Shown in pieces: positions 7,656 through 17,115 of a DNA stretch of 64,000 nt. Position 1 is the first letter of the stretch, and the number at the start of each line of letters is the position of its first letter. The notes below the pieces were generated by a model. That model searched no databases, was not told the DNA's origin, and saw only the letters and a program-made list of their open reading frames with translations. The DNA is from JALQUL01 sp964556425 (lineage in GTDB: Bacteria > Pseudomonadota > Gammaproteobacteria > Burkholderiales > Burkholderiaceae_C). The DNA lies in the NCBI GenBank assembly GCA_964556425.1, contig CAZKWC010000004.1, positions 1 to 64,000 on the forward strand, written 5' to 3'. A program made the translations under genes and the position numbers.

Positions 7656-9710
7656 TTAATGGATTCGCATACCAGGGGTAGCGCCAGCAACTGGCTCTAA
7701 AATATAAATACCAGGTTGGGCTTTTTCATCGGCATGACTAGCCGCTAAAACCATGCCTTCACTAATACCAAACTTCATTTTACGCGGTGCCAAATTAGCC
7801 ACCAATACAGTGAGCTTGCCCACCAAATCTTCAGGCTTATAACAGCTAGCAATGCCACTAAACACATTACGCAGACGACCCTCACCAGCGTCTAAGCTAA
7901 GTTGCAATAACTTGGTAGAACCCTCTACCGCTTTGCAATCGACAATTTTGGCAATACGCAAATCAATTTTAGCAAAGTCATCGATGGTAATAGTGGGGGC
8001 AATGGCTTCACCGCCTGGCACCAATGCTTCTACCACTGGCTCGGGTGGCGTTAATAAAGCATCAAGTTGTTTTTCCTCGACACGTTGCATTAAATGCTGA
8101 TATTGACCAATTTCATGTCCAGCCCCTAATACCTGCTCGGCACTTTGCCAGTTCAAACTGCCGACTTTTAAAAAGTTTTCGACTTGACTAGCTAAATGCG
8201 GCAAGACCGGTTTTAAATAAATACTTAATAAGCGGAAGGCTTCAATACAAGTAGTACATACATCTTGCAAACGGGCATCCATACCTTCTTTTTTAGCCAA
8301 TTCCCAAGGTTTGTTTTGATCGACATATTCGTTAACTCGATCGGCTAAACGCATGACTTCACGCAGTGCTTTTGCATAATCACGGCTATCGTACAAACCT
8401 GAAACAAGGCTTGAAGAAGCTTTTAATTGATCTAATAAGGTTTGCCCATCGGTACTAACCGCGCTTAATTGACCCGCAAAACGTTTATGAATAAAACCAG
8501 CGGCACGTGAGGCAATATTAATAAATTTACCGACTAAATCGCTATTCACACGAAGCATAAAATCTTCTGAATTAAAGTCGATATCTTCGTTACGGCCATT
8601 GAGCTTGGCGGCTAAATAATAACGTAGCCACTCAGGATTCATGCCCAAACTTAAATACTTTAATGGGTCTAAACCAGTGCCACGGCTCTTACTCATTTTT
8701 TCGCCGTTATTAACAGTTAAAAATCCGTGTACAAAAATAGCGTCAGGTGTTTTGCGACCTGAAAAATGCAACATAGCTGGCCAAAATAAGGTATGGAAAT
8801 AAGTAATATCTTTACCAATAAAATGATACTGCTCTACCACTGGGTCATTGATGTATTTTTCATAATCAAGACCTTTTTTACCAAGATAGTTTTTTAATGA
8901 GGCTAAATAACCAATTGGCGCATCTAACCAAACATAAAAATATTTACCTGGAGCGTCTGGAATTTCAATACCAAAATAAGGTGCATCACGAGAAATATCC
9001 CAATCGCCAAGACCACCTTTGCCCTCTTCATCTTTGGCAAACCATTCTTTGATTTTGTTTAAGACTTCGGGTTGCAAACGACCTTCTTGATGAGTCCATG
9101 CCTCTAAGAATTGTGCACAGCGAGGGTCAGATAAACTAAAGAAATAATGCTCTGAATTTTTTAATACGGGTGTTGCACCGCTTAATGCAGAATAGGGGTT
9201 TTTTAATTCGGTCGGGCTATACACTGCGCCGCAAGCTTCGCAGCTGTCGCCATATTGATCTTTAGCACCACACTTAGGGCACTCGCCTTTAATAAAACGG
9301 TCGGGCAAAAACATGCCTTTTTCAGGATCAAAAAACTGCTCAATTACTTTAGTCGAAATTAAACCAGCGGCTTTTAAATCTTTGTAAATGGCTTGCGCTA
9401 ATTCATGATTTTCTGGACCATCGGTGCTGTGCCAGTTGTCAAAGGCAATATTAAATCCATCTAAATAAGGCTTACGACCTGCGGCAATATTGGCAACAAA
9501 TTGTTGTGGCGTAATGCCGGCTTTTTGTGCCGCAATCATAATTGGAGCGCCATGGGCATCATCGGCACCTACAAAATTAACCTCATGCCCCATCATTCTT
9601 TGAAAACGCACCCAAATATCGGCTTGGATATATTCCATGATATGGCCAATATGAAAATTACCATTGGCATAAGGAAGTGCTGTTGTTACAAATAGTCGTC
9701 TTTGGGTCAT
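7656..9710 (-). CDS. metG: Methionyl-tRNA synthetase
   Basis: Class I aminoacyl-tRNA synthetase that charges tRNA-Met. From the ATG at 9710-9708 (MTQRRLFVTTALPYANG) it has 684 residues; an in-frame TTG at 9722 would add four residues, but ATG is preferred. The HIGH motif is at 20-23, the KMSKS loop at 338-342, and a zinc knuckle has Cys144, 147, 157 and 160. After the anticodon-binding helical domain comes a C-terminal OB-fold tRNA-binding domain (IDDFAKIDLRIAKIVDCKAV onward, last ~110 residues), as in the long, dimeric MetG type. The 5' leader holds several inverted repeats (see 9711-10054). Confidence 0.97.
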   Translation of the reverse strand: MTQRRLFVTTALPYANGNFHIGHIMEYIQADIWVRFQRMMGHEVNFVGADDAHGAPIMIAAQKAGITPQQFVANIAAGRKPYLDGFNIAFDNWHSTDGPENHELAQAIYKDLKAAGLISTKVIEQFFDPEKGMFLPDRFIKGECPKCGAKDQYGDSCEACGAVYSPTELKNPYSALSGATPVLKNSEHYFFSLSDPRCAQFLEAWTHQEGRLQPEVLNKIKEWFAKDEEGKGGLGDWDISRDAPYFGIEIPDAPGKYFYVWLDAPIGYLASLKNYLGKKGLDYEKYINDPVVEQYHFIGKDITYFHTLFWPAMLHFSGRKTPDAIFVHGFLTVNNGEKMSKSRGTGLDPLKYLSLGMNPEWLRYYLAAKLNGRNEDIDFNSEDFMLRVNSDLVGKFINIASRAAGFIHKRFAGQLSAVSTDGQTLLDQLKASSSLVSGLYDSRDYAKALREVMRLADRVNEYVDQNKPWELAKKEGMDARLQDVCTTCIEAFRLLSIYLKPVLPHLASQVENFLKVGSLNWQSAEQVLGAGHEIGQYQHLMQRVEEKQLDALLTPPEPVVEALVPGGEAIAPTITIDDFAKIDLRIAKIVDCKAVEGSTKLLQLSLDAGEGRLRNVFSGIASCYKPEDLVGKLTVLVANLAPRKMKFGISEGMVLAASHADEKAQPGIYILEPVAGATPGMRIH

Positions 9711-10054
9711 GGTGGGAGTCAATTAATTCAAAAAAACAAGTTATGTGACTTGTAGGGCTAATGCCAATTAATGGGTGTAAAAAGCCTGCAAGAAAATGGC
9801 GCCGCAGGCCCTACAAAGATAAAATCTTCAGGGTCTTTGATTTTAGAGCCTAAGCAAGGGTTTTTATCAGTTTTAAATGCATTTGTCGTGTTATTGCTAT
9901 TTTTAATCAAAAATTAATACCCAATAGGGAAGCAAAAGCCAAGCATTTTGCAGGCTTGCGCCCACTGCAACATAGGCTAAGAAGCACTCATTTATTCATT
10001 TTCAATAATTCACAAATATTCTCACTGCAAAACTGGCCTGCTATTCAACAAAAA
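9711..10054 (-). promoter_or_regulatory. metG 5' leader with nested inverted repeats
   Basis: This 344-base gap between the MFS gene and metG has no gene. Read toward metG it contains a terminator-like hairpin, GCCTGC/GCAGGC (9804-9809 with 9784-9789), followed by five T. It is enclosed by a nine-base-pair pair TTGTAGGGC/GCCCTACAA (9808-9816 with 9750-9758, the arms sharing two bases with the inner stem). A third copy of the arm, AAGCCTGCAA, lies further upstream (9948-9957 as complement) and could also pair with the terminator's 3' arm. It may be the terminator of the LacI-MFS transcript, a leader structure, or both. Confidence 0.4.
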
Positions 10055-11227
10055 TTAAAGGTGAGGCTTGTTTTTAATACGCCTTAAAGCCCATGCCTGA
10101 CTAGAACCAATTAACACCCATGCGGCAGTCAAACCAAATAAGGCACTCGCTCCAATAAAAGCACCAGCAAAACCAAAAAATGTAGGCATTGCCACGCTAC
10201 TCGCATTGACCATCATCATGCGCAAACCTAATGCCTCCCCATGCCTTTCTTGAGGAGTGATTTGATGCAAGGTACTCATGATCATGGGTTGCACAGACCC
10301 CAACACAAAACCCAAAGCAACTGAACATAAACCCATGCTAATTGCATTTGGCATAAAAGGGTAACAGCTTAAGAAAAAAGCGGTTAACAGCATAGCGCCA
10401 AAAATGACTTTCCATTCCTTCAATTTTGAGGCCAACAAGGGAATTAATAATCTAACCACTGCAGCTGAAATAGCAAATGCTCCCAAAATAGTGCCAATAG
10501 CGGTTGCACTATAGGCACGCTCATGACCTATTAAAGGCACAACAAAAGTGTGCACATCCCAGCAAGCCGATAAAAACCAATTGACCAGTAGCAAGCGGCG
10601 CAACATAGGATTCGATAACAAATCCATTATTTTAGGCTGAGCTGCAGAACTGTGTGAATTGGATGTGATGCGTTCAATCGGATGCTCGGGTGCATTTTTT
10701 ACCATTAACCAAGATAGCAATGGAAAACAAGCTAAACAAAAAAATGCGGCACTAAAACCCCATGTATCGATGATAAGGCCAGCCGTAAAAGGCCCCACAA
10801 AATTGGATAATGCTGGCCCCAAAGCCAACCAACTAAATACGGTTTTTAATTCGGTGCCTGTGGTGGCGCTTTTACCCACATAACGCTGCAAGGCAATAAT
10901 TAATGTGCCAGTAGCACCACCTGCCAATAAAGCCGATAGGCACAGTGCCGCGTAAGCACTACTCATAGCCGCCAATAAAGCACCGCTTATTGCAAAACCT
11001 ACACAAATCAAAACAGGTTTTTTAAGGCCATTTTTGTCAATATAACGACCCGCAGGAATGGACAAAAAAACCTGGGTTAAAGCAAACAAAGCAATTAAGC
11101 TACCAACCGCAAATGCGCTATAACCATGTTGCAAGGCCCATAAAGGAGCAGCCATTCTCATGCCGGCCATGCAAGCATGGACTGCAATTTGAGCCACAAT
11201 TAATTGCGCCAATAGCCTTTTACTCAT
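10055..11227 (-). CDS. MFS transporter
   Basis: Inner-membrane secondary transporter of the major facilitator superfamily, 390 residues, with about twelve hydrophobic segments across its whole length. The loop after the second membrane segment has IPAGRYIDKNG (about 56-66), the MFS motif A region (D-R/K-G type). The C-terminal half has a similar turn. Substrate cannot be read from the sequence. It follows the LacI-type regulator gene by 28 bases on the same strand, which suggests that the pair is co-regulated and that the substrate or its metabolite is the inducer. Confidence 0.88.
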   Translation of the reverse strand: MSKRLLAQLIVAQIAVHACMAGMRMAAPLWALQHGYSAFAVGSLIALFALTQVFLSIPAGRYIDKNGLKKPVLICVGFAISGALLAAMSSAYAALCLSALLAGGATGTLIIALQRYVGKSATTGTELKTVFSWLALGPALSNFVGPFTAGLIIDTWGFSAAFFCLACFPLLSWLMVKNAPEHPIERITSNSHSSAAQPKIMDLLSNPMLRRLLLVNWFLSACWDVHTFVVPLIGHERAYSATAIGTILGAFAISAAVVRLLIPLLASKLKEWKVIFGAMLLTAFFLSCYPFMPNAISMGLCSVALGFVLGSVQPMIMSTLHQITPQERHGEALGLRMMMVNASSVAMPTFFGFAGAFIGASALFGLTAAWVLIGSSQAWALRRIKNKPHL

Positions 11228-11255
11228 TCAGTACAAAGCCTGCAATAGGGATGCA

Positions 11256-12314
11256 TTATTTTTTATGGTGAAGTTGGGGTGGTGGACCTGTGGTGCTACC
11301 TGTCACTAATTCGCAGGATTTAAGCAACTGCCATGGCGGCATAGGTTCTTGTTTATTAGATTGCGATAATTTACGATTTCGCAATAAACTAAAAGTCATT
11401 TCAGCTAAAGTCACCCCGGTGTCATGGGCAGTTGGTTGAATCACGGTGGTAATAGGCTGGTTCAGTAAAACATATTCACTTGAGACTTCACCATTAATAA
11501 TCAACGAGATGTCTTGACCAATTTTAACGCCCAAATCATTTAAGCCCCTAAAAATTGCCATACCAATAATATTGCTATCGGCGATGATAGCAGTGGGGGC
11601 AGGGTCTAGCAGCATAAAACCTTGTATGACTTCAATCGCTTGACGCCTATTATTCACCGCACTCGATTGATAAACTTGCGGGCAGTTCAGGCCATTTTTT
11701 TGCAAGGCATCTAGGAAACCGGCATGGCGTTGTTTGGCATAATTAAGATCTAGAGGGGAATGAACATAGGCAATACGCGTATGACCCAAAGCTAATAAAT
11801 GTTCTACCGCTAAAGCACTACTTTGTTCATTATCAAAATCAAGCCACGAATAATTTTCGCAGTTGGCAGTTCTGCCATAAGCAACAAATGGATAGTTTTT
11901 GCTAAGCAAAAAATTGATCCTATCGTCATGGACTTGGGTGTTGGCCACAATCACTGAATCTACTCGCCCCCCTCTAAACAGACGCTCATAAATTTTAAGC
12001 TCATGGTCATGTTTAGAAAGAGCTAATAACAAATCAAACTGATCTTGTTCTAAGCGATCGGATAAGCCACCAGCCATATCTAAAAATTGTGGATTGCCTA
12101 ATACCTCTGCGGCGGCGCTATAAACAATTCCTACCGCCTCAGCATCTCCTCTTACCAAGCGACGTGCGCTTGCATCAGGTCTATAACCCAAAGACTGGGC
12201 CGCCTGTTGTACACGCAAACGAGTATCAGGATTCACATCGGTGTATCCGTTTAAGGCTCGACTAACGGTGGAGGTTGATAAATTAAGGGTTTTAGCCAGC
12301 TGCTTGATATTCAC
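11256..12314 (-). CDS. LacI-family transcriptional regulator
   Basis: A 352-residue repressor-type protein. The N-terminal helix-turn-helix MNIKQLAKTLNLSTSTVSRALNG with hinge RPDASARRL (about residues 1-57) is typical of LacI/GalR, followed by a periplasmic-binding-protein-like effector domain (GIVYSAAAEVLGNPQFLDMA onward) that usually senses a sugar. It heads the two-gene unit with the MFS gene. It is the only LacI-type gene in the window, so it is one candidate for the CAAAAACGTTTTTG palindromes in front of the alpha-glucoside operon at 46.2 kb; I saw no such palindrome at its own promoter. The 178 bases up to hppD show no other gene. Confidence 0.93.
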   Translation of the reverse strand: MNIKQLAKTLNLSTSTVSRALNGYTDVNPDTRLRVQQAAQSLGYRPDASARRLVRGDAEAVGIVYSAAAEVLGNPQFLDMAGGLSDRLEQDQFDLLLALSKHDHELKIYERLFRGGRVDSVIVANTQVHDDRINFLLSKNYPFVAYGRTANCENYSWLDFDNEQSSALAVEHLLALGHTRIAYVHSPLDLNYAKQRHAGFLDALQKNGLNCPQVYQSSAVNNRRQAIEVIQGFMLLDPAPTAIIADSNIIGMAIFRGLNDLGVKIGQDISLIINGEVSSEYVLLNQPITTVIQPTAHDTGVTLAEMTFSLLRNRKLSQSNKQEPMPPWQLLKSCELVTGSTTGPPPQLHHKK

Positions 12315-12492
12315 GATATAGCTCTCTTACACAGACTATAAGTATAAGACTTAAATCTTTTATTCTTAGGCTTAAAGTGTATCAAACCAACTTATGAAAA
12401 CAAAGCTAGCGGCTTCTAACAACGATAGAACCATTGAGGTCGCAAATAGCTAAACCCCAATCGTAAAAACCCAATGAAGCAGCACGACCACC

Positions 12493-13608
12493 TTATTGGC
12501 TAGCCAATACTCCACGGCGCATTTGATCTAATTCTAGACTCTCAAATAAGGCTTTAAAATTACCCTCACCAAAGCCCTCATCGCCTTTACGCTGAATAAA
12601 CTCAAAAAAGATCGGCCCCAACTGATTTTCACTAAAAATTTGTAAAAGTAGAGCGCCAGCTTTGCCATCTAATAAAACCTTGCGTTGATGCAAAGCAGAC
12701 ACATCTTGGCCATGACCAGGAATACGCTTATCAATCAACTCATAGTAAGTGTCTGGTGTATCTAATAAGTTAACACCATTGGTACGCAATAAATCAACAG
12801 ACGATAATAAATCTTTAGCCGCTAATGCAATATGCTGGATGCCCTCGCCTTGGTATAAATCCAAATATTCTTGAATTTGGCCTTTGGTTTCATTGCCTTC
12901 TTCGTTAATTGGAATACGAATTTTACCGCACGGACTGGTCATTGCTTTACTTTTAACACCCGTTACTTGACCTTCAATATCAAAATAACGAACCTCGCGG
13001 AAGTTAAATAAACGCTCATAAAAAGAAGCCCACTCACCCATCCGACCACGGTGTACATTGTGAGTTAAATGATCAATATTCCATAAACCATAGCCTTCTG
13101 GACTAATACTGCTGGCTGCCGATACACCAGGTAAAGCCTCAAAATCTACATCAAAAAAACTAATATTGCCAATCTCACCTTCGGCAGCACCATTTTTACC
13201 GCGCCAACGGTCAATAAAATAAATCAGGCTATCGCCAATACCTTTAATAGCTGGAATATTGAGCTCGCCTGCGCCTGCCGTACCGGCATAACCAAAAGCA
13301 CCTAAATCAAGGGCTCTATGGTAGGCCTGATGTGCGTCTGCCACTCTAAAGGCAATTGCACAAATACTAGGGCCATGTAATTTAGCAAAACGTTGTGCAA
13401 AAGAGTCAGGCTCTGCATTAATTAAAAAATTGATTTCACCTTGGCGATACAACACCACGTTTTTACGTCTATGTTTTGCCACTGCCACAAAACCCATACG
13501 CTCAAACAGCTCGCCCATGGCTTTTGGATCGGGTGCGGCGTATTCAATAAACTCGAAACCATCGGTTCCCATAGGGTTATCCCAAGCGGCGGTATTGGAC
13601 TGGCTCAT
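12493..13608 (-). CDS. hppD: 4-Hydroxyphenylpyruvate dioxygenase
   Basis: Fe(II) dioxygenase that turns 4-hydroxyphenylpyruvate into homogentisate, the second step of tyrosine breakdown. The 371 residues form two vicinal-oxygen-chelate domains. The iron ligands are visible as His180 (NIDHLTHNV), His259 (GIQHIALAA) and Glu336 (PIFFEFIQRKGDEGFGEGN), with the diagnostic C-terminal signature around them. Homogentisate dioxygenase and later genes are not in the window. It is divergent from an Lrp-type regulator, with 141 bases between them, a common arrangement for hppD in proteobacteria. Its presence implies aerobic amino-acid catabolism. Confidence 0.97.
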   Translation of the reverse strand: MSQSNTAAWDNPMGTDGFEFIEYAAPDPKAMGELFERMGFVAVAKHRRKNVVLYRQGEINFLINAEPDSFAQRFAKLHGPSICAIAFRVADAHQAYHRALDLGAFGYAGTAGAGELNIPAIKGIGDSLIYFIDRWRGKNGAAEGEIGNISFFDVDFEALPGVSAASSISPEGYGLWNIDHLTHNVHRGRMGEWASFYERLFNFREVRYFDIEGQVTGVKSKAMTSPCGKIRIPINEEGNETKGQIQEYLDLYQGEGIQHIALAAKDLLSSVDLLRTNGVNLLDTPDTYYELIDKRIPGHGQDVSALHQRKVLLDGKAGALLLQIFSENQLGPIFFEFIQRKGDEGFGEGNFKALFESLELDQMRRGVLASQ

Positions 13609-13690
13609 ATCGGTGTCTCCGTGAAAGATAAAGTTATAACAAACCTTTGTGAAGGTTGCTTCATACTTTAATCCTAAAGCACATCAGTTT

Positions 13691-13740
13691 TCATGCAAAT
13701 TTTTGTGATAATCTTCAATAATTATCAATAATCATGCAAA
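13691..13740. promoter_or_regulatory. Candidate Lrp-type operator between hppD and its regulator
   Basis: Within the divergent promoter region there is an exact direct repeat TCATGCAAA (13691-13699 and 13732-13740) and, between the copies, an inverted repeat TGATAAT/ATTATCA (13706-13712 with 13721-13727). The symmetry, A+T content and position suit a multi-site Lrp/AsnC operator. That this is the binding site is inference. Confidence 0.4.
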
Positions 13741-13749
13741 AAAACAAAT

Positions 13750-14229
13750 ATGGAAGCAATAGATAAGATTGATAGACAAATTTTACGCATACTTCAAGCA
13801 GATGGTAGAGCCAGCTTTGAACAAATTGCAGAAACCGTAAGCTTGTCTGCTAGTGCTGTTTTAAGGCGCGTCAAAAGACTAGAAAGCACCGGAATTATTA
13901 GTCGATATGTGGCTTTGGTCAATCCAGAAAATATTGGCTTAGGCCTTACTGCATATGTCAACGTAAGGTTAGAAAAACGCTTTGACAGTAAAAGCCAAAC
14001 GCACAGCCCACTGGAGTTATTTAAGGTAAGTGTGGGCCTATGGCCTGAAGTCATCGAATGCTCGGCATTGACTGGTGAGATGGATTTTTTACTCAAACTC
14101 GTCATCTCTGACATGAAAGCTTATTCAGATTTTATGGTTCACACTTTGTTAGTCCATCCTAGTGTGCAAGATTGCAAAACCAGTTTTGTCATGAATCAAT
14201 TTAAATCCACCACCGCCATGCCAGTTTAA
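13750..14229 (+). CDS. Lrp/AsnC-family transcriptional regulator
   Basis: A 159-residue regulator with an N-terminal helix-turn-helix (DKIDRQILRILQADGRASFEQIAE, then SLSASAVLRRVKRLESTGIISRY, residues 5-57) and a C-terminal RAM/AsnC effector domain (about 70-150; YVNVRLEKR and ECSALTGEMDFLLKLV). Members of this family bind amino acids and form octamers. Being divergent from hppD it most likely controls tyrosine or phenylalanine degradation. It ends 15 bases from the convergent dioxygenase gene. Confidence 0.92.
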   Translation: MEAIDKIDRQILRILQADGRASFEQIAETVSLSASAVLRRVKRLESTGIISRYVALVNPENIGLGLTAYVNVRLEKRFDSKSQTHSPLELFKVSVGLWPEVIECSALTGEMDFLLKLVISDMKAYSDFMVHTLLVHPSVQDCKTSFVMNQFKSTTAMPV

Positions 14230-14244
14230 TGCAACACTTGGTTT

Positions 14245-15162
14245 TTATCGATAAGCTCTTTCTCGTAGCCATTTAGTGGCCACATATTTTTCACCCTCCG
14301 TAACGGGTGCTCCACTGTGCAAACTTTTACTATCGGGATGGGGCTGAGCATAACTAAAAAATACCGCCGAGCCTTTTACAGGTGCCACTTCTAATCCTAC
14401 GTCTGGAAAGGTGGTTGCTCCACCTTTTTCAGGTGACTGCAAATACATCACTATGGTTCCCACTCTATTCCCACCTGTTTTTAATATAGTGGCAGAGCCA
14501 GGCGCGGCTGGGTCAAAATAATCATAATGAGGAGTGTAATTGGCGCCATTGGAATAACGCAAAATTTGCAAGCCTTCGCCATTTTCAATCGGCCAACGCA
14601 CCAACTCCGCAATTCTGCGCTCAATACGTTGGCACAATGGATTCTCACCCAACATAAAATAAGTGCCATCACTTGTTCTTGCACCATGAACTTCAAATGC
14701 ACCGGTCGTACTATTGACTGTAGTAGAACGGGTTAATTTTGGTTGTGACAAAGCAATTAACTCGTCACATTCTTGCTCTGATAATAAATTACTAAAAACC
14801 ACCACTCTTGGCAGAGTCATTACGGCACCAATATAAACCCTGCGATCAAAGGTATCAATATAAGTGGGACTGTTTTCTAAATTAGGTTCAGGTACCCGGT
14901 TTTGCTCTTGCTTGGTCTGCTGCGACTGACTTATTTTTGAATGTGGCTTGTGGTGTTTACTATGCTTTTGAGCCCCAGTTGATTGAACGCTTTTAATGGG
15001 TGGACTTATTTTTAGCACCACAACCGCCGCTTGCATGCTAGCGGCAATCACATCATCGGCCCAACCCGCCTTTACTGCACCGGTTAATAATTGATCGACC
15101 GTCACCCCATTCGCTAAGTTATCACGCATCCATTTTGTTAATTCAGAATTGATTTTGCTCAT
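14245..15162 (-). CDS. 2-Oxoglutarate/Fe(II) oxygenase, prolyl 4-hydroxylase type
   Basis: A 305-residue protein whose C-terminal half (about 115-300) is a prolyl-4-hydroxylase alpha-subunit-like double-stranded beta helix. Iron ligands are His212 and Asp214 (TPHYDYFDP) and His282 (SLHSGAPV), with Lys292 (EKYVATKW) positioned to bind 2-oxoglutarate. Residues 1-50 resemble a short helical N-terminal domain, followed by a linker rich in His, Lys, Ser and Gln (55-95). No signal peptide is present, so it probably acts in the cytosol; the protein substrate is unknown. It is a single-gene unit, and the 252 bases upstream to the next gene contain nothing I recognise. Confidence 0.88.
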   Translation of the reverse strand: MSKINSELTKWMRDNLANGVTVDQLLTGAVKAGWADDVIAASMQAAVVVLKISPPIKSVQSTGAQKHSKHHKPHSKISQSQQTKQEQNRVPEPNLENSPTYIDTFDRRVYIGAVMTLPRVVVFSNLLSEQECDELIALSQPKLTRSTTVNSTTGAFEVHGARTSDGTYFMLGENPLCQRIERRIAELVRWPIENGEGLQILRYSNGANYTPHYDYFDPAAPGSATILKTGGNRVGTIVMYLQSPEKGGATTFPDVGLEVAPVKGSAVFFSYAQPHPDSKSLHSGAPVTEGEKYVATKWLRERAYR

Positions 15163-15414
15163 TTGGGAATTATTCCTGTTGTTTTACTAACACTCATATG
15201 TTGTGGAAATGCACTAATTGAATGAGTGGTTTTAATCATATTGTTGCTGTTTTTCTATTAAGCATCTAAACGATGCACTAAAAGTTTGATTTTGATGTAA
15301 ATTGATCTTCGACTATTGGCTATTTTTCATCATTGATAGCAATAATACCTAGTATTCATAAATATTATCTGTAAGAATAGCGTAAAACCTAGGGAAAACC
15401 CTTAAAGTAGCGTT

Positions 15415-16134
15415 ATGTTTACTTCTTGGTTCAGTCGAATTTTCCCACAATCTTCAACTCGTTTCATTCAAATATGGACGAGTCAAACAGCATTGGTAAA
15501 AAAGAAACATGACATCGCCATGAAAAATTTAAAAAACCTACTCGTTCCTATTCCAATTCGATCACTTAAAAAATCGCAAAAACCTCGGATTGAAAAGCAT
15601 TTACTTGATTTAGATAACGACGATAGATTTTTGCGTTTTGGCTACCATGCCAGCGATGATCAAATCAAATCCTATGTTCGTTCACTCAATTTTGAACGCG
15701 ACGATATTTACGGTATTTTTAACCGCCGCCTACAATTAATTGCAATGGCTCACCTCGCATTTGGTGAAAAAGAAAGCCGCTCTGCCAATCAAGTAGAGTT
15801 TGGTGTTTCAGTGGTGAAAAATGCCAGAGGCAGGGGTTACGGCGCTTTAATGTTCGATAGAGCTTTAACTCATGCACGTAATAAGGGCGCTACACAAATG
15901 GTGATTCACGCCCTTAGCGAAAATACTGCTATGCTCAAAATTGCCACCAATGCTGGCGCTAAGGTAGAGCGTGATGGAGGTGAATCTGAGGCCTATCTTT
16001 ATATACCACCAGCCAGTATTAGCTCACATGTAGAAGAAATTGTGGATGAGCAATTCGCCGAGTTTGACTACAACCTTAAATTACAAGTCAAATTAATTGG
16101 CGCTGCCTTGCAAGACTTTAGGAACGCACTATAA
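15415..16134 (+). CDS. GNAT-family N-acetyltransferase
   Basis: A 239-residue protein with a GNAT core at about 55-200: RFLRFGYHASDDQI, then VEFGVSVVKNARGRGYGALMFDRAL carrying the acetyl-CoA loop (RxxGxG), and ENTAMLKIATNAGAKVERDGGE in the C-terminal part. The N-terminal 50 residues are basic (many Lys/Arg) and may be a late-annotated extension; Met40 is a possible alternative start. The C-terminal 40 residues are acidic then helical. The substrate is unknown. The gene lies alone between the dioxygenase and the membrane-protein gene. Confidence 0.85.
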   Translation: MFTSWFSRIFPQSSTRFIQIWTSQTALVKKKHDIAMKNLKNLLVPIPIRSLKKSQKPRIEKHLLDLDNDDRFLRFGYHASDDQIKSYVRSLNFERDDIYGIFNRRLQLIAMAHLAFGEKESRSANQVEFGVSVVKNARGRGYGALMFDRALTHARNKGATQMVIHALSENTAMLKIATNAGAKVERDGGESEAYLYIPPASISSHVEEIVDEQFAEFDYNLKLQVKLIGAALQDFRNAL

Positions 16135-16218
16135 AACTCCAAGATTATTTTTTGGGGATCCATCTTAATTATGGAAATTTGGTAATAATATGGCTTTTAT
16201 TTAACCAAAGGCCGTTTT

Positions 16219-17010
16219 ATGTCAAGCATCACACCCACAGGCAATCATCATCAAACATATGCTCCTGACGAGCAATTGTTATCCCAATACAACAGTGTGT
16301 CAGCGGGGACTGCGCTTGGTTGGATAGGTCAGTCTTGGGGCTTATTTAAAAAAGATTTCCTTATCTGGATTGCCTTCGCTATTTTATCTTTTGTAGTGAT
16401 GCTAGTTTTAGCTTTTATTCCAATTATTGGACAACTTATTACTGTATTTCTAACCCCGGTTATGCTGGCTGGAACTGCTTATGCAGCTCGCCAAGTTCAC
16501 AGGGGTAATAAACTTCAATTTGGTGATTATTTTCAAGGCTTCAAAAAGAATTTTGCATCTTTATTACTTTTAGCTTTGATTCAAATAGGCGCCTATATAG
16601 CACTTACCACTTTTATAATTATCTTATTAGTCATATTTGGTTTTGCAGGTTTTGTAAGTTTTTCTGATTTTGCACAAATAGAAGCAAACCCACTCGGATT
16701 TATTCTTGGCTCAATTGCTTATATTTTAGTATTAGCTTTGTTTTTTATACTAGGTATTTTGGCCACTATTATGGCTTTCGTTTTTGCACCAATACTTATT
16801 TTATTAAATAATGTCAGCGCTATTGAATCCATTAAAATCAGTTTTAAAGGTTGCTTACGTAATATTTTGCCTGGTTTTGTCTTTCTAGTTTTGATGTTCT
16901 TTTTAACAATCTTAGCAATTATCCCTTTGGGCTTAGGCTTGTTAATTTTAATTCCAATCTACTACATTGCAGTTTATCTTGCTTACCAACAAATTTTCTT
17001 AAAAAAATAA
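16219..17010 (+). CDS. BPSS1780-type integral membrane protein
   Basis: A 263-residue inner-membrane protein with about six hydrophobic segments. The pattern GTALGWIGQSWGLFKKDFLIWIA, then FIPIIGQLITVFLTPVMLAGTAYAARQVHRGNKLQFGDYFQGF matches the betaproteobacterial BPSS1780 family, which has no known function. The N-terminal 35 residues are hydrophilic. The gene is followed by a perfect 38-base palindrome that ends transcription from both sides. Confidence 0.75.
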   Translation: MSSITPTGNHHQTYAPDEQLLSQYNSVSAGTALGWIGQSWGLFKKDFLIWIAFAILSFVVMLVLAFIPIIGQLITVFLTPVMLAGTAYAARQVHRGNKLQFGDYFQGFKKNFASLLLLALIQIGAYIALTTFIIILLVIFGFAGFVSFSDFAQIEANPLGFILGSIAYILVLALFFILGILATIMAFVFAPILILLNNVSAIESIKISFKGCLRNILPGFVFLVLMFFLTILAIIPLGLGLLILIPIYYIAVYLAYQQIFLKK

Positions 17011-17056
17011 GCACTCCAACAATAGAGCGAATGGATTAATTTCGTTTTGATCAATT

Positions 17057-17094
17057 AAAAAGGCTGCTGATTGAATTCAATCAGCAGCCTTTTT
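17057..17094. terminator. Bidirectional intrinsic terminator
   Basis: A perfect 38-base palindrome: each arm contains AGGCTGCTGATTGA or its complement, flanked by A5 on the left and T8 on the right. It serves both the plus-strand membrane-protein gene and the minus-strand RND pump gene. Confidence 0.93.
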
Positions 17095-17115
17095 TTTGTG
17101 TCACAACCCAGCGTT

